Of a stretch of DNA of 64,000 nucleotides, positions 1 to 8,897 are shown in pieces. Within the stretch, counting starts at the first letter, position 1. Every line of letters starts with the position of its first letter. The notes under the pieces are model-generated. The model made no database searches and was not told the origin of the DNA. It saw only the letters and a list, made by a program, of their open reading frames with translations. The stretch lies in contig NZ_JAODNM010000081.1 in assembly GCF_025464955.1 (NCBI RefSeq), positions 19,583 through 83,582 of the forward strand, read 5' to 3'. The translations under genes were made by a program, and so were the position numbers. Source of the DNA: Amycolatopsis sp. GTDB taxonomy: Bacteria; Actinomycetota; Actinomycetes; Mycobacteriales; Pseudonocardiaceae.

Positions 1-839
1 TTGGGCAGGATCTCCGGCAGCCGCGGAATCGTGTCCGGCGAGCTGAACGAGCGAACCGGGTCCCGGTCGCCGGTGATGTACAGCGACGGCGGCGTGATCT
101 GCGTGTTCTGCCAGGGCGTGGTCAGTTCCCAGTTTCGGTCGATGTTGCGGTACCAGTTGAGCCCGCCGGCGAAACCGTTGCGCTCGTACTGGGCGACGAA
201 CGCCGCGATGTCCTCGTCGGTCAACCACGACGGCAGCGTTTCGGGTTCGCGTATGGGGTCCAGGAACCCGCCGCCCGGCGCGGTCAGCAGCGGCTTCGGC
301 GCCTCACCCGCACCCCCGGCGAGCACCTTGCGGAACGTGGTAGTGACATCCCTGCTCAACTCGGCCTCGGCGATCCCGGGCTGCTGGAAGTAGATCTGGT
401 AGAACTCCTCGCCGAAATGGCGACGCGCGATGCTCAACGGCGGTGCGGGTGAACGACGAGCGGGTGCGACGCTCAGGCCGGCGACGCCGCGCACGATGTC
501 GGGCCGCATCAGGGCGGTGTTCCAGGCGACCGGAGCGCCCCAGTCGTGGCCGATGACCACGGCCCCCTCTTCGCCGAGCGCGCCGATGAGCCCGATCACG
601 TCACCGACGAGGTGGAAGATCGTGTACTGGTCGACCCCCTCGGGCCGGTCCGTGCCGCCGAAACCGCGCTGGTCCGGGGCAACGACGTGGTAGCCCGCAT
701 CGGCCAGCGGCTGAAACTGGTGGCGCCACGAGTACCAGCTCTCGGGCCAGCCGTGCAGGAGCAGGACGAGTGGTCCCTCACCCTGCTCGGCGATGTGCAT
801 CGTGATCCCGTTGACCGATACTTCGCGATGAGTGGGCAA
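1..839 (-). CDS. Epoxide hydrolase-like alpha/beta hydrolase (C-terminus off the window)
   Basis: The 280 visible codons read as a soluble epoxide hydrolase-type alpha/beta hydrolase. Near residue 28 is the oxyanion-hole motif HGWPESW, and further on GHDWG, whose Asp is the nucleophile in epoxide hydrolases and haloalkane dehalogenases. The family opens epoxides to diols in the cytoplasm. I chose the TTG at 839 because AAGGAAG lies about five bases upstream and the coding pattern begins there; no ATG is better placed. The 3' end is missing, so the catalytic His cannot be checked. The gene runs leftward like its upstream neighbour, with a gap of about 50 bases. A haloalkane dehalogenase is less likely because the segment after the HGWPESW motif is epoxide-hydrolase-like. 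The substrate is unknown. Confidence 0.8.
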   Translation of the reverse strand, partial: MPTHREVSVNGITMHIAEQGEGPLVLLLHGWPESWYSWRHQFQPLADAGYHVVAPDQRGFGGTDRPEGVDQYTIFHLVGDVIGLIGALGEEGAVVIGHDWGAPVAWNTALMRPDIVRGVAGLSVAPARRSPAPPLSIARRHFGEEFYQIYFQQPGIAEAELSRDVTTTFRKVLAGGAGEAPKPLLTAPGGGFLDPIREPETLPSWLTDEDIAAFVAQYERNGFAGGLNWYRNIDRNWELTTPWQNTQITPPSLYITGDRDPVRSFSSPDTIPRLPEILP

Positions 840-891
840 GACGTCTTCCTTACCTGGATGATCACTGACTTTCCCACCGTAGCAGGGGAGA

Positions 892-1929
892 TCAGGCGCG
901 AGCTTGCCGCCGCGAGAGGAGCCACCAGGCGCCGAGGCCGATCGGGATGATCAGCCAGCAGGACAGCAGCCGGTAGCCGAGCGCGGCGGCCGCGGCGGTG
1001 GCGTTGTCCGCGCCCAGCACCAGCAAACCGGCGGTGAGGCTGGTCTCGATGATCCCGAGACCGCCGGGGCTCAGCGGGATCTGCCTGATGACCTGGATGG
1101 TCAGGTACACCGCGCCGAGCTGCACGATCGAGATGTGCAGGCCGAACGCGTGCCCGACCAGGCTCAGGCACACGACGTCGGTCGCCCAGTTGGCCGCGGC
1201 CAGCCCGATCGCACCCGCCCAGTAGCGGCCCGAGAGCGAGCGGATCTCGATCCACTGGGTCCGCACGGCCGCGCGGATCTTCCCCCAGCGCGTGCTGACG
1301 ACGGCGACGTCGAGGACGGGCCGGACCACCGACTGCACACCACCGCGGCGCTTCACCCACGTCACAGCCAGACCGGCGACCAGCACACACGACACCGTCG
1401 TCACCACGGCCCCGGAATGACCCACCGCGCCGAACAGCGCGACCGCTCCCCCGCCGACGCCGTACAACACGAACAGCCCCGCGATCGAGGCGATACCGGA
1501 CAGCACCGTGACTGTGACCGCGGTGGCGCGCTCGGCACCGATCCGGCGGAACTGGTCGACCGCGAACGCCGCCGACACGATGCCGCCGGCGGGGAAGGTC
1601 ATCGACATGGCCGAGCGGCTGTAGGTGATCGCCAGCACCGACCGCATCGGGGCGCCGACGCCGAACCCGGAGAACAGCCACTGCTGCTGGCGGGCGAACA
1701 GCCACATCGACAGCACCTCCGCCACCGCGGCCAGCCCCAGCAGCCCGAGGTTGACGCGGTCGACGGCGGCGACCAACTCGTCCCAGGCTGGGAACTCACG
1801 ACGGACGAACCACACTGTCACGATGACGACCAGCCCGACCGCGGCGAGCGACATCCACCGGCGCCGCCAGGGCGCGGCCGACGTCTTCGCTTCGGTGGCG
1901 GTGGTCAGCGGAGCTGTCGCGCTCGTCAT
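892..1929 (-). CDS. LPG-synthase-type (UPF0104) integral membrane protein
   Basis: A 345-residue polytopic membrane protein of the lysylphosphatidylglycerol-synthase transmembrane (UPF0104/AglD-like) family. It shows about eight hydrophobic segments, an ARQQQWL motif after the second segment and a PGGLGIIE motif near the C-terminus, both typical of the family. Known members sit beside aminoacyl-phospholipid synthase or glycosyltransferase domains; this one is the membrane domain alone, so its substrate is unknown. The ATG at 1929 has GGGGAAGG upstream; an in-frame extension to 2025 would run through the regulatory region and reads as low-complexity sequence. It is divergent from the TetR gene at 2103, which probably controls it. 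A paralogue with the same ARQQ and PGG-GV/I-VE signatures is at 52302-53354. Confidence 0.8.
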   Translation of the reverse strand: MTSATAPLTTATEAKTSAAPWRRRWMSLAAVGLVVIVTVWFVRREFPAWDELVAAVDRVNLGLLGLAAVAEVLSMWLFARQQQWLFSGFGVGAPMRSVLAITYSRSAMSMTFPAGGIVSAAFAVDQFRRIGAERATAVTVTVLSGIASIAGLFVLYGVGGGAVALFGAVGHSGAVVTTVSCVLVAGLAVTWVKRRGGVQSVVRPVLDVAVVSTRWGKIRAAVRTQWIEIRSLSGRYWAGAIGLAAANWATDVVCLSLVGHAFGLHISIVQLGAVYLTIQVIRQIPLSPGGLGIIETSLTAGLLVLGADNATAAAAALGYRLLSCWLIIPIGLGAWWLLSRRQARA

Positions 1930-2019
1930 CGCCGACCTTCCCCAGACCGAGGGTAAGCGCTGGTCAGCGCCACGGCCGAGGCCTTCTCGGTGATGATGAT
2001 CATGAACCCCTCGCAAAGT

Positions 2020-2082
2020 CGTCAATCGACTACATAGGTTAGAGTAGTCTTAGTGACCGACTAAGTCGCCAGTTGACTACAT
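2020..2082. promoter_or_regulatory. Operator region between UPF0104 gene and tetR
   Basis: The divergent intergenic region holds stacked repeats: CTTAGT-gaccg-ACTAAG at 2049-2065, GACTAC at 2028-2033 paired with GTAGTC at 2044-2049, and a direct repeat GACTACAT at 2028-2035 and 2075-2082. Overlapping inverted repeats between a TetR gene and its divergent neighbour are the usual layout of an autoregulated TetR operator. The repeats are seen; binding is inferred. Confidence 0.55.
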
Positions 2083-2102
2083 CACAGGCCCGGGAGGCAT
2101 CG

Positions 2103-2732
2103 ATGGTCACCCCCCAGCCGGCCGCCGAGCCCTGCGGACCACGTCGCCGTGACGCCGCGGCGACACGCAGCGACCTGCTCACCGCCGCTCGGCTGCACCT
2201 CACCCGCGGCGGGTTCGAAGGCACCAGCACGCGGGAGGTCGCCGCGACGGCCGGCGTCAACCAAACCCTGGTCTACCGCTACTTCGGCTCGAAGGAAAAG
2301 CTCTTCGAGGAGGCCGCAGCGCAGTCCGACGCGCACCGGGAAGCCCAAAAGGCACTCAAGGACGTCCCCCTCGAGCAACTGCCTAAGACCCTGCTCGACG
2401 TCGTGCTCGACGCGGGCACGACCTGGGGCGGCTCCGGTCCGCCCGACGGGTTCATCGCGTTCCTCACCGCCGCGAGCCACGATTCGATCCGCGAGCTCAT
2501 CTGCGACCGGCTCACCACGACGTTCAGCGAAGACCTCGGTTCGCGGCTGCCGGGCGCCGACCCCGAACTCCGCGCGGAACTCTTCGCCGCGACGCTGATC
2601 GGCCTCAGCCTGATGCGGCACAAGATCGGCACCCCCGCGCTCGCCGTCACCGACCGGGACACACTGGCGCCTTACGTGGACTCGATCGGCCAGGTCCTCT
2701 TCGCCGCACCGGCGACCAAGGCCCCCGAATAG
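2103..2732 (+). CDS. TetR family transcriptional regulator
   Basis: A 209-residue TetR/AcrR repressor. The N-terminal helix-turn-helix spans roughly residues 18-65, with the family signature of a Gly-Phe turn followed by TSTREVAATAGV and the recognition helix TLVYRYFGSKEKLF. The C-terminal ligand-binding half has no specific signature. I start at the ATG at 2103, which has GGGAGG at 2091-2096; the in-frame candidate at 2073 lies inside the operator repeats. The gene is divergent from the UPF0104 membrane protein and convergent with the APC permease, whose stop is only three bases away. The likely targets are itself and the divergent membrane-protein gene. Confidence 0.88.
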   Translation: MVTPQPAAEPCGPRRRDAAATRSDLLTAARLHLTRGGFEGTSTREVAATAGVNQTLVYRYFGSKEKLFEEAAAQSDAHREAQKALKDVPLEQLPKTLLDVVLDAGTTWGGSGPPDGFIAFLTAASHDSIRELICDRLTTTFSEDLGSRLPGADPELRAELFAATLIGLSLMRHKIGTPALAVTDRDTLAPYVDSIGQVLFAAPATKAPE

Positions 2733-2735
2733 GCG

Positions 2736-4106
2736 CTACTGCTCGACGTCGGCGGGTGCGTCCAGACGGCTCGGCAGACGGCCGCGGAGCAGCCAGTAGA
2801 CGACGAGCGCGACCAGCGCGAGCCCGAAGGCGATGATCAGGTCGCGGCCGGACTGCTGGGTGAGCGCGATGACGACCCCGGCGATCGCGATCACCGGCGG
2901 CAACGGCCACAGCGGCATCTTGAACGCCCGCACGAGTCCCCGATCTCGGATTCGGCTGACCACGGCAGACACCGCTACCAGCACGTAGATGGTGACGATC
3001 ACGACGCCGGTGAAGGTGATCAGGTCCGCGAGCGAACTGAACACGCACAACAGCCCGTTGCCGACGAACAGGAACGCGAACCCGTAGACCGGCACCTTCG
3101 ACTTCGCCGACACGTGCCCGAAGAACCGGCCGACCGGTCCGGGGAACAGCCCGTCCCTGGCGGCGGCGTAGTAGATCCGCGCGTAACCGAGGTTGGCCGC
3201 CAGGCCCGTGTCGAACATCGCCACCACCACGCCGGCCAGCAGGATCGTCGCGCCGACCGGCCCCATCACCTGGTGGGCGATCAGGGACAGCGGCGAGTCG
3301 TCGGCCATCGTCGCCCCGAGATCACCGATGGCGAAGGTCGCCGCGATCACCGCGAGCACCTCCACGACGACGGCGATCCCGACCGCGGCCATCACGGCCC
3401 GGGGCAGCGTCCGCCGCGAACCGCGAGACTCCTCGGCGAAGTACAGCGGCCAGTCGTAGCCGTTGAACGCGAACAGCGCCGGAACGACCGCGGCGAACAG
3501 CCCGGCGGTGCCGACGCCGCCGAGTACGCCGCCCTTGGCCGTCGTCGGCTGCGTGAACGGGTGGCTGGCCGGGTCGACATGGCCGAACGCGAGCACGGTG
3601 AACACGAGAATGACGGCGAGTTCGAGGACGAGCATGGCGCCGGCCACCCAGCTGACCGGCGTGATCCGGCCGACCGACAGCGCGGTGACCAGCACCATCA
3701 TGCCCAGAGCCACCCAGGCGACCGGCAGACCGCCGGGCACCAGCGAGGAGAGGTAGGTCGACGCCGCCGTGAGGATCGACGCTGTCGACGTCAGCCCGAG
3801 CAGCAGGAACAACACGGCGGTCATGCCACCCCAAACCGGCCCCAGCGCGCGCCGCACAATCGTGTAAGCGCCGCCGGCGGACGGGAAGACAGAGCCGACC
3901 TCCGCGTAACACAGCGCCATACTCACCGCGATCACGGCGCCGATCACGAACGCCCACACCACCCCCGTGCCCGCCGAATCCAGGCCCGAGCCGTAGACGA
4001 GGAACACCGACGTCGTCGGCGAAATCGCCGAGATCGCTATCGCCAGCACGTTCCACGGCCGCAAAGCCGCAGCCTCCAGTCCGCCCGCGGGCGCGCTCCT
4101 GATCAT
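2736..4106 (-). CDS. APC superfamily amino acid permease
   Basis: A 456-residue transporter with about twelve transmembrane segments. The first segment carries the ISAISPTTSVF-type unwound helix, and a GSVFPSAGGAYT motif follows; both are characteristic of amino acid-polyamine-organocation permeases, which import amino acids or amines by proton coupling. A short hydrophilic tail follows the last segment. Substrate cannot be predicted from sequence alone. The gene stands alone: the nitric oxide synthase gene starts about 295 bases away on the other strand. If it imports arginine it could supply that enzyme, but no residue supports arginine specifically, so this is only a suggestion from proximity. 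Confidence 0.87.
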   Translation of the reverse strand: MIRSAPAGGLEAAALRPWNVLAIAISAISPTTSVFLVYGSGLDSAGTGVVWAFVIGAVIAVSMALCYAEVGSVFPSAGGAYTIVRRALGPVWGGMTAVLFLLLGLTSTASILTAASTYLSSLVPGGLPVAWVALGMMVLVTALSVGRITPVSWVAGAMLVLELAVILVFTVLAFGHVDPASHPFTQPTTAKGGVLGGVGTAGLFAAVVPALFAFNGYDWPLYFAEESRGSRRTLPRAVMAAVGIAVVVEVLAVIAATFAIGDLGATMADDSPLSLIAHQVMGPVGATILLAGVVVAMFDTGLAANLGYARIYYAAARDGLFPGPVGRFFGHVSAKSKVPVYGFAFLFVGNGLLCVFSSLADLITFTGVVIVTIYVLVAVSAVVSRIRDRGLVRAFKMPLWPLPPVIAIAGVVIALTQQSGRDLIIAFGLALVALVVYWLLRGRLPSRLDAPADVEQ

Positions 4107-4400
4107 CGACGAAGGATGCCAGACGGTGCGGTTCGCGGCGAGCCATTCCGGCGTCCCGGCAGCAAGAATTCACCGAATAGCGCGGACGGAAAGTCCTTTG
4201 ATCACCATCAATGGTGAAGTCGAGGTAGCGCTGAGCGATGACGATAGGCCGAACGGGTTTTCCTCTTTCCGGCGATCTTTTCGTGACCAGTGGGAATGGG
4301 AATGCGCGTTTGATCGACTTGATTCGACTGAGTTCCGGCCGTGGAATCCGTGGCAGGATGCCACGGATTGACGCAGCAGCCCCGACGACAAGAGGTACTG

Positions 4401-5534
4401 GTGACGACTTTCGAGTCGCGAGTGAGGGAAACCACGCGCGAGGAGATCGTCGATCCGGCGGAAGCGGAGGACTTCCTTCGGCAGTTCCACGCCGAGGAAC
4501 CCGCCGCGCGCGAACAGAACCTGCGATCGAGGATCGAAGAGGCGCGGGCGGAGATCGGCGAAACGGGCGGATACCGCCACACTTCGGCAGAATTGGCGTT
4601 CGGTGCCCGCGTCGCCTGGCGCAATTCGGCGCGCTGTATCGGCCGGCTCTACTGGCGCGGCCTGCGGGTCCGGGATCGGCGGAACGTGACCGAGGCCGCC
4701 GACATCGCCGCCGAGTGCGTCACGCACCTGCGGGCGGCCACGCACGGCGGGAAGATCCGCTCGGTCATCACCGTGTTCGCCCCCGACACCGCGGCCGGCC
4801 CCGGACCGCGGATCTGGAACGAGCAGCTCATCCGGTACGCCGCCTACCCGACGCGTGACGACTTCGTCTGCGGCGACCGGCGATCGCTCGCCTTCACCGA
4901 ACTGGTCCGCGCGCTGGGCTGGAACCCGCCCGCCCAGCGCGGGCCGTTCGACGTGCTGCCGCTGGCGATCGGGCGCGGCCGGGACCGGCCCGAGCTGTTC
5001 GACCTTCCCGGCGACGCCGTGCTGGAAGTACCGCTGATCCATCCCGACTTCGGCTGGTTCGCCGAGTTCGGCCTGCGCTGGCACGCGGTCCCCGCGATCA
5101 GCAACATGTGCCTCGAGATCGGCGGCGTCCGGTACCCGGCGGCGCCGTTCAACGGCTGGTACATGGGGACGGAGGTCGGCGCGCGCAACCTGGCGGACGT
5201 CGACCGGTACGACCTGCTCCCCTCGATCGCCCACGGAATGGGCCTGTCGACCGAGTCCGAGCGCACGCTCTGGCGCGACCGCGCGCTGGTCGAACTGACA
5301 CTGGCCGTCCAGCACTCCTTCGACGTCGCGGGGGTCACGATGACCGACCACCACACGGAGTCGAAGCGCTTCCTGACCCATCTCGAACGCGAGGAGAACG
5401 CCGGACGGCGATGCCCGGCGGACTGGAGCTGGATCGTCCCGCCGGTCTCGGGCAGCCAGACGCCCGTTTTCCACCGCTACTACGACGAACCCGACGACTC
5501 CCTCCGCCCCGCCTTCCTGCCGCCGGATCGGTGA
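4401..5534 (+). CDS. nos: Bacterial nitric oxide synthase oxygenase
   Basis: A 377-residue haem protein that oxidises L-arginine to citrulline and nitric oxide with tetrahydrobiopterin or a related pterin. The signature WRNSARCIGR places the proximal haem-thiolate Cys at residue 79. The arginine-binding segment NGWYMGTEVGARN with its substrate Glu and a C-terminal SQTPVFHRYYDE segment are intact. The length matches bacterial NOS, which lacks the calmodulin site and reductase domain of animal enzymes; no reductase gene is adjacent. I chose the GTG at 4401 because AGAGG lies five bases upstream; the in-frame ATG at 4341 would add twenty poorly conserved residues. It stands alone and ends at a strong hairpin. 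Actinomycete NOS proteins supply NO for stress protection or for nitration (TxtD in Streptomyces), but no nitrating P450 is nearby. Confidence 0.93.
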   Translation: MTTFESRVRETTREEIVDPAEAEDFLRQFHAEEPAAREQNLRSRIEEARAEIGETGGYRHTSAELAFGARVAWRNSARCIGRLYWRGLRVRDRRNVTEAADIAAECVTHLRAATHGGKIRSVITVFAPDTAAGPGPRIWNEQLIRYAAYPTRDDFVCGDRRSLAFTELVRALGWNPPAQRGPFDVLPLAIGRGRDRPELFDLPGDAVLEVPLIHPDFGWFAEFGLRWHAVPAISNMCLEIGGVRYPAAPFNGWYMGTEVGARNLADVDRYDLLPSIAHGMGLSTESERTLWRDRALVELTLAVQHSFDVAGVTMTDHHTESKRFLTHLEREENAGRRCPADWSWIVPPVSGSQTPVFHRYYDEPDDSLRPAFLPPDR

Positions 5535-5551
5535 GGGCGGGCGCGAAAGAC

Positions 5552-5602
5552 CCCTCGGGGCCACCCTTGTGGCGTTAGAAGCCACAAGGGTGGCCCCGAG
5601 GG
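5552..5602. terminator. Perfect 22-bp stem hairpin between nos and dasD
   Basis: The arms 5552-5573 and 5581-5602 are exact reverse complements with a seven-base loop and no U-run. It lies between convergent genes, so it can serve both as a terminator. A 17-base stretch of one arm recurs in inverted sense at 52205-52221, suggesting a dispersed repeat family. Confidence 0.75.
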
Positions 5603-5616
5603 AACGCCACACCCCC

Positions 5617-7080
5617 TCAGGAACCCGCCAGGTATTCCGCGGCGGTGCGGAGGCTGACGTAGGAGCCGCTAAAGGTGTCGATGCGGTCGCCGTCACCGTG
5701 GTCGAGGCCAGGTGCTCCGGTCTCGACACGGATGTAAGCCAGGCCGGCCGTGGCCAGGGCGGCGAGCATCGAGCGCACGGTGGCGTGCCGGTGGGCTTCG
5801 CGGGTCACCACGACGACGTTCCGGAACCCTTCTGCCGCTTCGAGAACCGTGTCGACGTCGACGCCGGACACCTTGAGCGCGCGGCTGCCCGGGACCAGCT
5901 CGGTCAGGTGCGCGCCAAGACCCCAGGGCATCGGGCCGGCCGCGATACTGGGCTCCGACACGACGTCGACGACCAGTGCCGGACCTTCCAGCCGGGGGTT
6001 TCCCTGGATCCGGAGCGCCTTGCGGGCCGCTTCGAGGCCGAGCCGGCGGTCCACCGGTTCGACCCGCGCCGGGGCCGGTGGTTCACCCAAGGCGGCCGTG
6101 CGTGCGGACGCCTCGGCCAGCCGTTCGATCGGCAGCTCGCCCGACTCGACGGCCGCGACGATGGTGGCGGTGATCCGGTCGAGGACGTCCGCGTCGAACG
6201 CGGCGCCGCCGATGCACAGCGCGTCCGCGCCGGCCGCCAACGACCGGACGGCCGCGCTGCCCAGGCCGTCGTGCCTGCCCAACTCGCCCGAGACCGCGCC
6301 CATCTCCAGCGCGTCGGTGATGATCGCGCCGGTGAACCCGAGCTCGCCGCGGAGCACTTCGGTGAGCGCCTTGGCATTGAGTGTCGCGGGCTGGTCGCCC
6401 CACGCGGGGACCACCAGGTGACCGGTCATGATCGACCGGACGCCGGCCCTGATCGCCGCGGCGAACGGGACGAGCTCGACCGCGCGCAGCTCCTCCTCGG
6501 TCCGCTGCAGTACCGGCAACGCCACATGCGAGTCCTCGGTGGCCGCGCCGTGCCCCGGGAAGTGCTTGGCACACGCCGCGACGCCGTACTTCTGCATCCC
6601 GGTCACGTACGCCGCGACGTGCGGCGACGCCCGTACAGGATCCGAACCGAACGCCCGCACCCCGATGATCGGGTCGTCGGGCGTCAGCGTCAGATCCGCG
6701 CACGGCGCCAGGTTCACCGTCACTCCGCAGGCCGCCAGCCGCTCACCGAGCGCGGCCGCGACCGCGGTGGTCAGCTCGACGTCGTCGGCAGCGCCGAGGG
6801 CGAGCGGGCCGGGCACGAACGACCCGGTCGCGACGTCGAGCCGCGTGACGTCCCCGCCCTCCTCGTCGACACCGATCACGACATCGGCCCGTTCCGACCG
6901 CAGGCCGGCGGTCAGCGCGGCCACCTGCTCGTCGTCGACCACGTTGCGGCCGAACAGGATCACCCCGCCGAGGCCCTCACCGAGTCTGCGGCGCAACCAC
7001 TCCGGCGCGGTCGTGCCCGCGAAACCGGGCAGCAGAACGGATTCGGCGAGCTTTCGTGGAGACTCCGCAGCAGAGGACAA
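5617..7080 (-). CDS. dasD: GH3 beta-N-acetylhexosaminidase (DasD-like)
   Basis: A 487-residue glycoside hydrolase of family 3. The KHFPGHG motif is at residues 172-178, the Asp-His dyad typical of N-acetylglucosaminidases is in EDSHVALP (D183, H185), and the likely nucleophile is the Asp of ITDALEMG (D256). No signal peptide is present, so it is cytoplasmic. It starts with TTG three bases after the second permease stop and is last in an SBP-permease-permease-GH3 operon. In Streptomyces the same order, dasABCD, imports N,N'-diacetylchitobiose and DasD splits it into N-acetylglucosamine. The gene order and upstream sites support that role. A NagZ-type muropeptide role is the alternative. Confidence 0.85.
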   Translation of the reverse strand: MSSAAESPRKLAESVLLPGFAGTTAPEWLRRRLGEGLGGVILFGRNVVDDEQVAALTAGLRSERADVVIGVDEEGGDVTRLDVATGSFVPGPLALGAADDVELTTAVAAALGERLAACGVTVNLAPCADLTLTPDDPIIGVRAFGSDPVRASPHVAAYVTGMQKYGVAACAKHFPGHGAATEDSHVALPVLQRTEEELRAVELVPFAAAIRAGVRSIMTGHLVVPAWGDQPATLNAKALTEVLRGELGFTGAIITDALEMGAVSGELGRHDGLGSAAVRSLAAGADALCIGGAAFDADVLDRITATIVAAVESGELPIERLAEASARTAALGEPPAPARVEPVDRRLGLEAARKALRIQGNPRLEGPALVVDVVSEPSIAAGPMPWGLGAHLTELVPGSRALKVSGVDVDTVLEAAEGFRNVVVVTREAHRHATVRSMLAALATAGLAYIRVETGAPGLDHGDGDRIDTFSGSYVSLRTAAEYLAGS

Positions 7081-7083
7081 CAG

Positions 7084-7914
7084 CTATCCCTTCACCGCGC
7101 CGGCGGCCACGTTGGCCACCAGCTTGCGCTGGACGAGGAGGAAGAACACCAGTGCGGGCACGGCGTAGATGACCGACGCGGCCATGATGCCGCCCCAGTC
7201 GACGGTGAACGCCGTCCGGAACGAAGCGAGCCACACCGGCAACGTCTTCTTGTCGTCATCGGTCATGAACACCAGTGCGAAGAGGAACTCGTTCCACGCG
7301 GTGATGAAGCTGAACACCGACGTGGTCACCAGACCGGGTCCCAACAGCGGCAGCGTGGCCCGGCGGAACGCGCCCGTCCGGCTGCAGCCGTCGATCATCG
7401 CTGCCTCTTCGAGCTCGTACGGGATGCCGTTGATGAAGCCGTACAGCATCCAGACCGTGAACGGCAGCGTCGTGGCGAAGTACACCAGCAGCAGCGACGG
7501 CAGCTGGTTGAGCAGCCCAGCGTCCCGCATCAGCAGGTACAGCGGGATGAACAGCGCCTCCACCGGCGCCAGCTGGGCCACCAGCACCAGCAGCAGGAAG
7601 CCTTTGCGGCCGCGGAAGCGCATCCGAGCCAGGGCCGCGGCGGCGAGCACGCCCGCGACCAGTGCCAGCAGTACCGAACCGATCGTGACGATCAGGCTGT
7701 TGGTCAGCGCGGTGAGCAGGCCGGCCTTGGACAGCGCGGTGGTGAAGTTCGAGAACGTGGCCGAGAACGGGATCAGGTCGTAGCGCGGTGACAGGACGTC
7801 GCCGGGCGTCTTCAACGCCGTGGTGAACAACCAGTACGTCGGGAAACCGAACAGGATCGCCGCGAACACGCCGATCACCGACAGCCCGATCCGCTGGGGC
7901 AGGGTCTTGTTCAC
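7084..7914 (-). CDS. dasC: Carbohydrate ABC transporter permease (MalG type, DasC-like)
   Basis: A 276-residue inner-membrane permease with six predicted membrane helices. The cytoplasmic EAA loop reads EEAAMIDGCSRTGAFRRATLPLLGPG, the contact site for the ATPase. A short C-terminal VKG tail is typical of MalG-type permeases. Its start overlaps the preceding permease stop by four bases, indicating translational coupling. No ATPase gene is in the operon; CUT1 transporters of actinomycetes commonly share one MsiK-type ATPase encoded elsewhere, which fits. Confidence 0.87.
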   Translation of the reverse strand: MNKTLPQRIGLSVIGVFAAILFGFPTYWLFTTALKTPGDVLSPRYDLIPFSATFSNFTTALSKAGLLTALTNSLIVTIGSVLLALVAGVLAAAALARMRFRGRKGFLLLVLVAQLAPVEALFIPLYLLMRDAGLLNQLPSLLLVYFATTLPFTVWMLYGFINGIPYELEEAAMIDGCSRTGAFRRATLPLLGPGLVTTSVFSFITAWNEFLFALVFMTDDDKKTLPVWLASFRTAFTVDWGGIMAASVIYAVPALVFFLLVQRKLVANVAAGAVKG

Positions 7915-8897
7915 GAGAGGTCGCCCTCCTTCGTCCGGACCAGCAGCTGCACGTACCTCGCGGTCAGCAGCAGCAACATGAGCAGCATCAAGGATGCGAT
8001 CGCCGACGCGGCGCCGAAATGGCTACCGCCGATGCCCTTGAGGTACAGCGAAATCGGCAACGTGGTGCTCCCGCCGTCCGGGCCGCCCTGGCGGATCGCC
8101 CAGACCTGCGCGAACACCTTGAAGTCCCACAGCACCGACAGGAACGTCATCATGGTCATGATCGGCTGGATGGCAGGCCAGCTGACCGCCCAAAACGCCT
8201 GCCATGGGCTGGCGCCGTCGATCCCGGCGGCCTCGTACTGCTCCTTCGGCACCCCCAGCAGCCCGGCGTACAGGGTGAACGCCACGAACGGGACGGCACC
8301 CCACAGGATCAGCAACCCGATCACGGTCAGCGTGGAAAAGCCGGTGGAGAACCACGAATAGCCGATGAAGCTGTGGAACCCCAGCTTGTCCAGCGTCTTG
8401 TTGAGGATGCCGTACTGCTGGTCGAAGATCCACTGGAAGACCGTGGTCGTGGCGACCACCGGGGTGGCCCAGGCCAGCACCAGCGTCACCTGCACGATCA
8501 CCCTGATCACCGGGCCGAGGTGCCGCATCAGCAGCGCGACGGCGAGGGCCACCAGCAGCGTGGCGAGCACGATGGCGAGGGTGAACACCACCGTCCGGAT
8601 GGTGATCGTCCAGAAGCCGGGGTCGGTCAACGTCGCGGTGTAGTTCGCGAACCCGACCCACACCGTCTTGCCGCTGACCAGCTCGCCCAGGTCGAGCTTG
8701 CGGAGGCTGATCCCGAGCATCTGCACCGTCGGCCAACCCAGCAGCACCAGGATCGAGACCAGTGCGGGCAGGATCAGCAAGTACGGCGCCACGCGTTCGC
8801 CGGTACGTCCGCGCCGCCGGGGCGCGGGAGGGCTGACAGGCGGCGACGCCGGCGGGAGGGTTCCCGTCGGCGTCGCCGCTTCCTTGGTGGATGTCAT
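7911..8897 (-). CDS. dasB: Carbohydrate ABC transporter permease (MalF type, DasB-like)
   Basis: A 328-residue permease with a proline-rich cytoplasmic N-terminus of about 35 residues followed by six membrane helices. The EAA loop reads YEAAGIDGASPWQAFWAVSWPAI, as in MalF/UgpA-type partners of MalG-type permeases. It pairs with the gene at 7084-7914 to form the channel. Its ATG overlaps the substrate-binding protein stop by one base (TGATG). Substrate is inferred from the operon, namely amino-sugar disaccharides. Confidence 0.87.
   Translation of the reverse strand: MTSTKEAATPTGTLPPASPPVSPPAPRRRGRTGERVAPYLLILPALVSILVLLGWPTVQMLGISLRKLDLGELVSGKTVWVGFANYTATLTDPGFWTITIRTVVFTLAIVLATLLVALAVALLMRHLGPVIRVIVQVTLVLAWATPVVATTTVFQWIFDQQYGILNKTLDKLGFHSFIGYSWFSTGFSTLTVIGLLILWGAVPFVAFTLYAGLLGVPKEQYEAAGIDGASPWQAFWAVSWPAIQPIMTMMTFLSVLWDFKVFAQVWAIRQGGPDGGSTTLPISLYLKGIGGSHFGAASAIASLMLLMLLLLTARYVQLLVRTKEGDLS

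Noticed and set aside
4126..4371. Possible 81-residue gene before nos
   Set aside because: No ribosome binding site or family resemblance, and it runs into the nos leader.
5569..7791. A 740-codon open frame on the plus strand opposite dasD and dasC
   Set aside because: Its product is Arg/His/Gly-rich without family motifs, and it is the antisense frame of GC-rich genes with clear GH3 and permease motifs.
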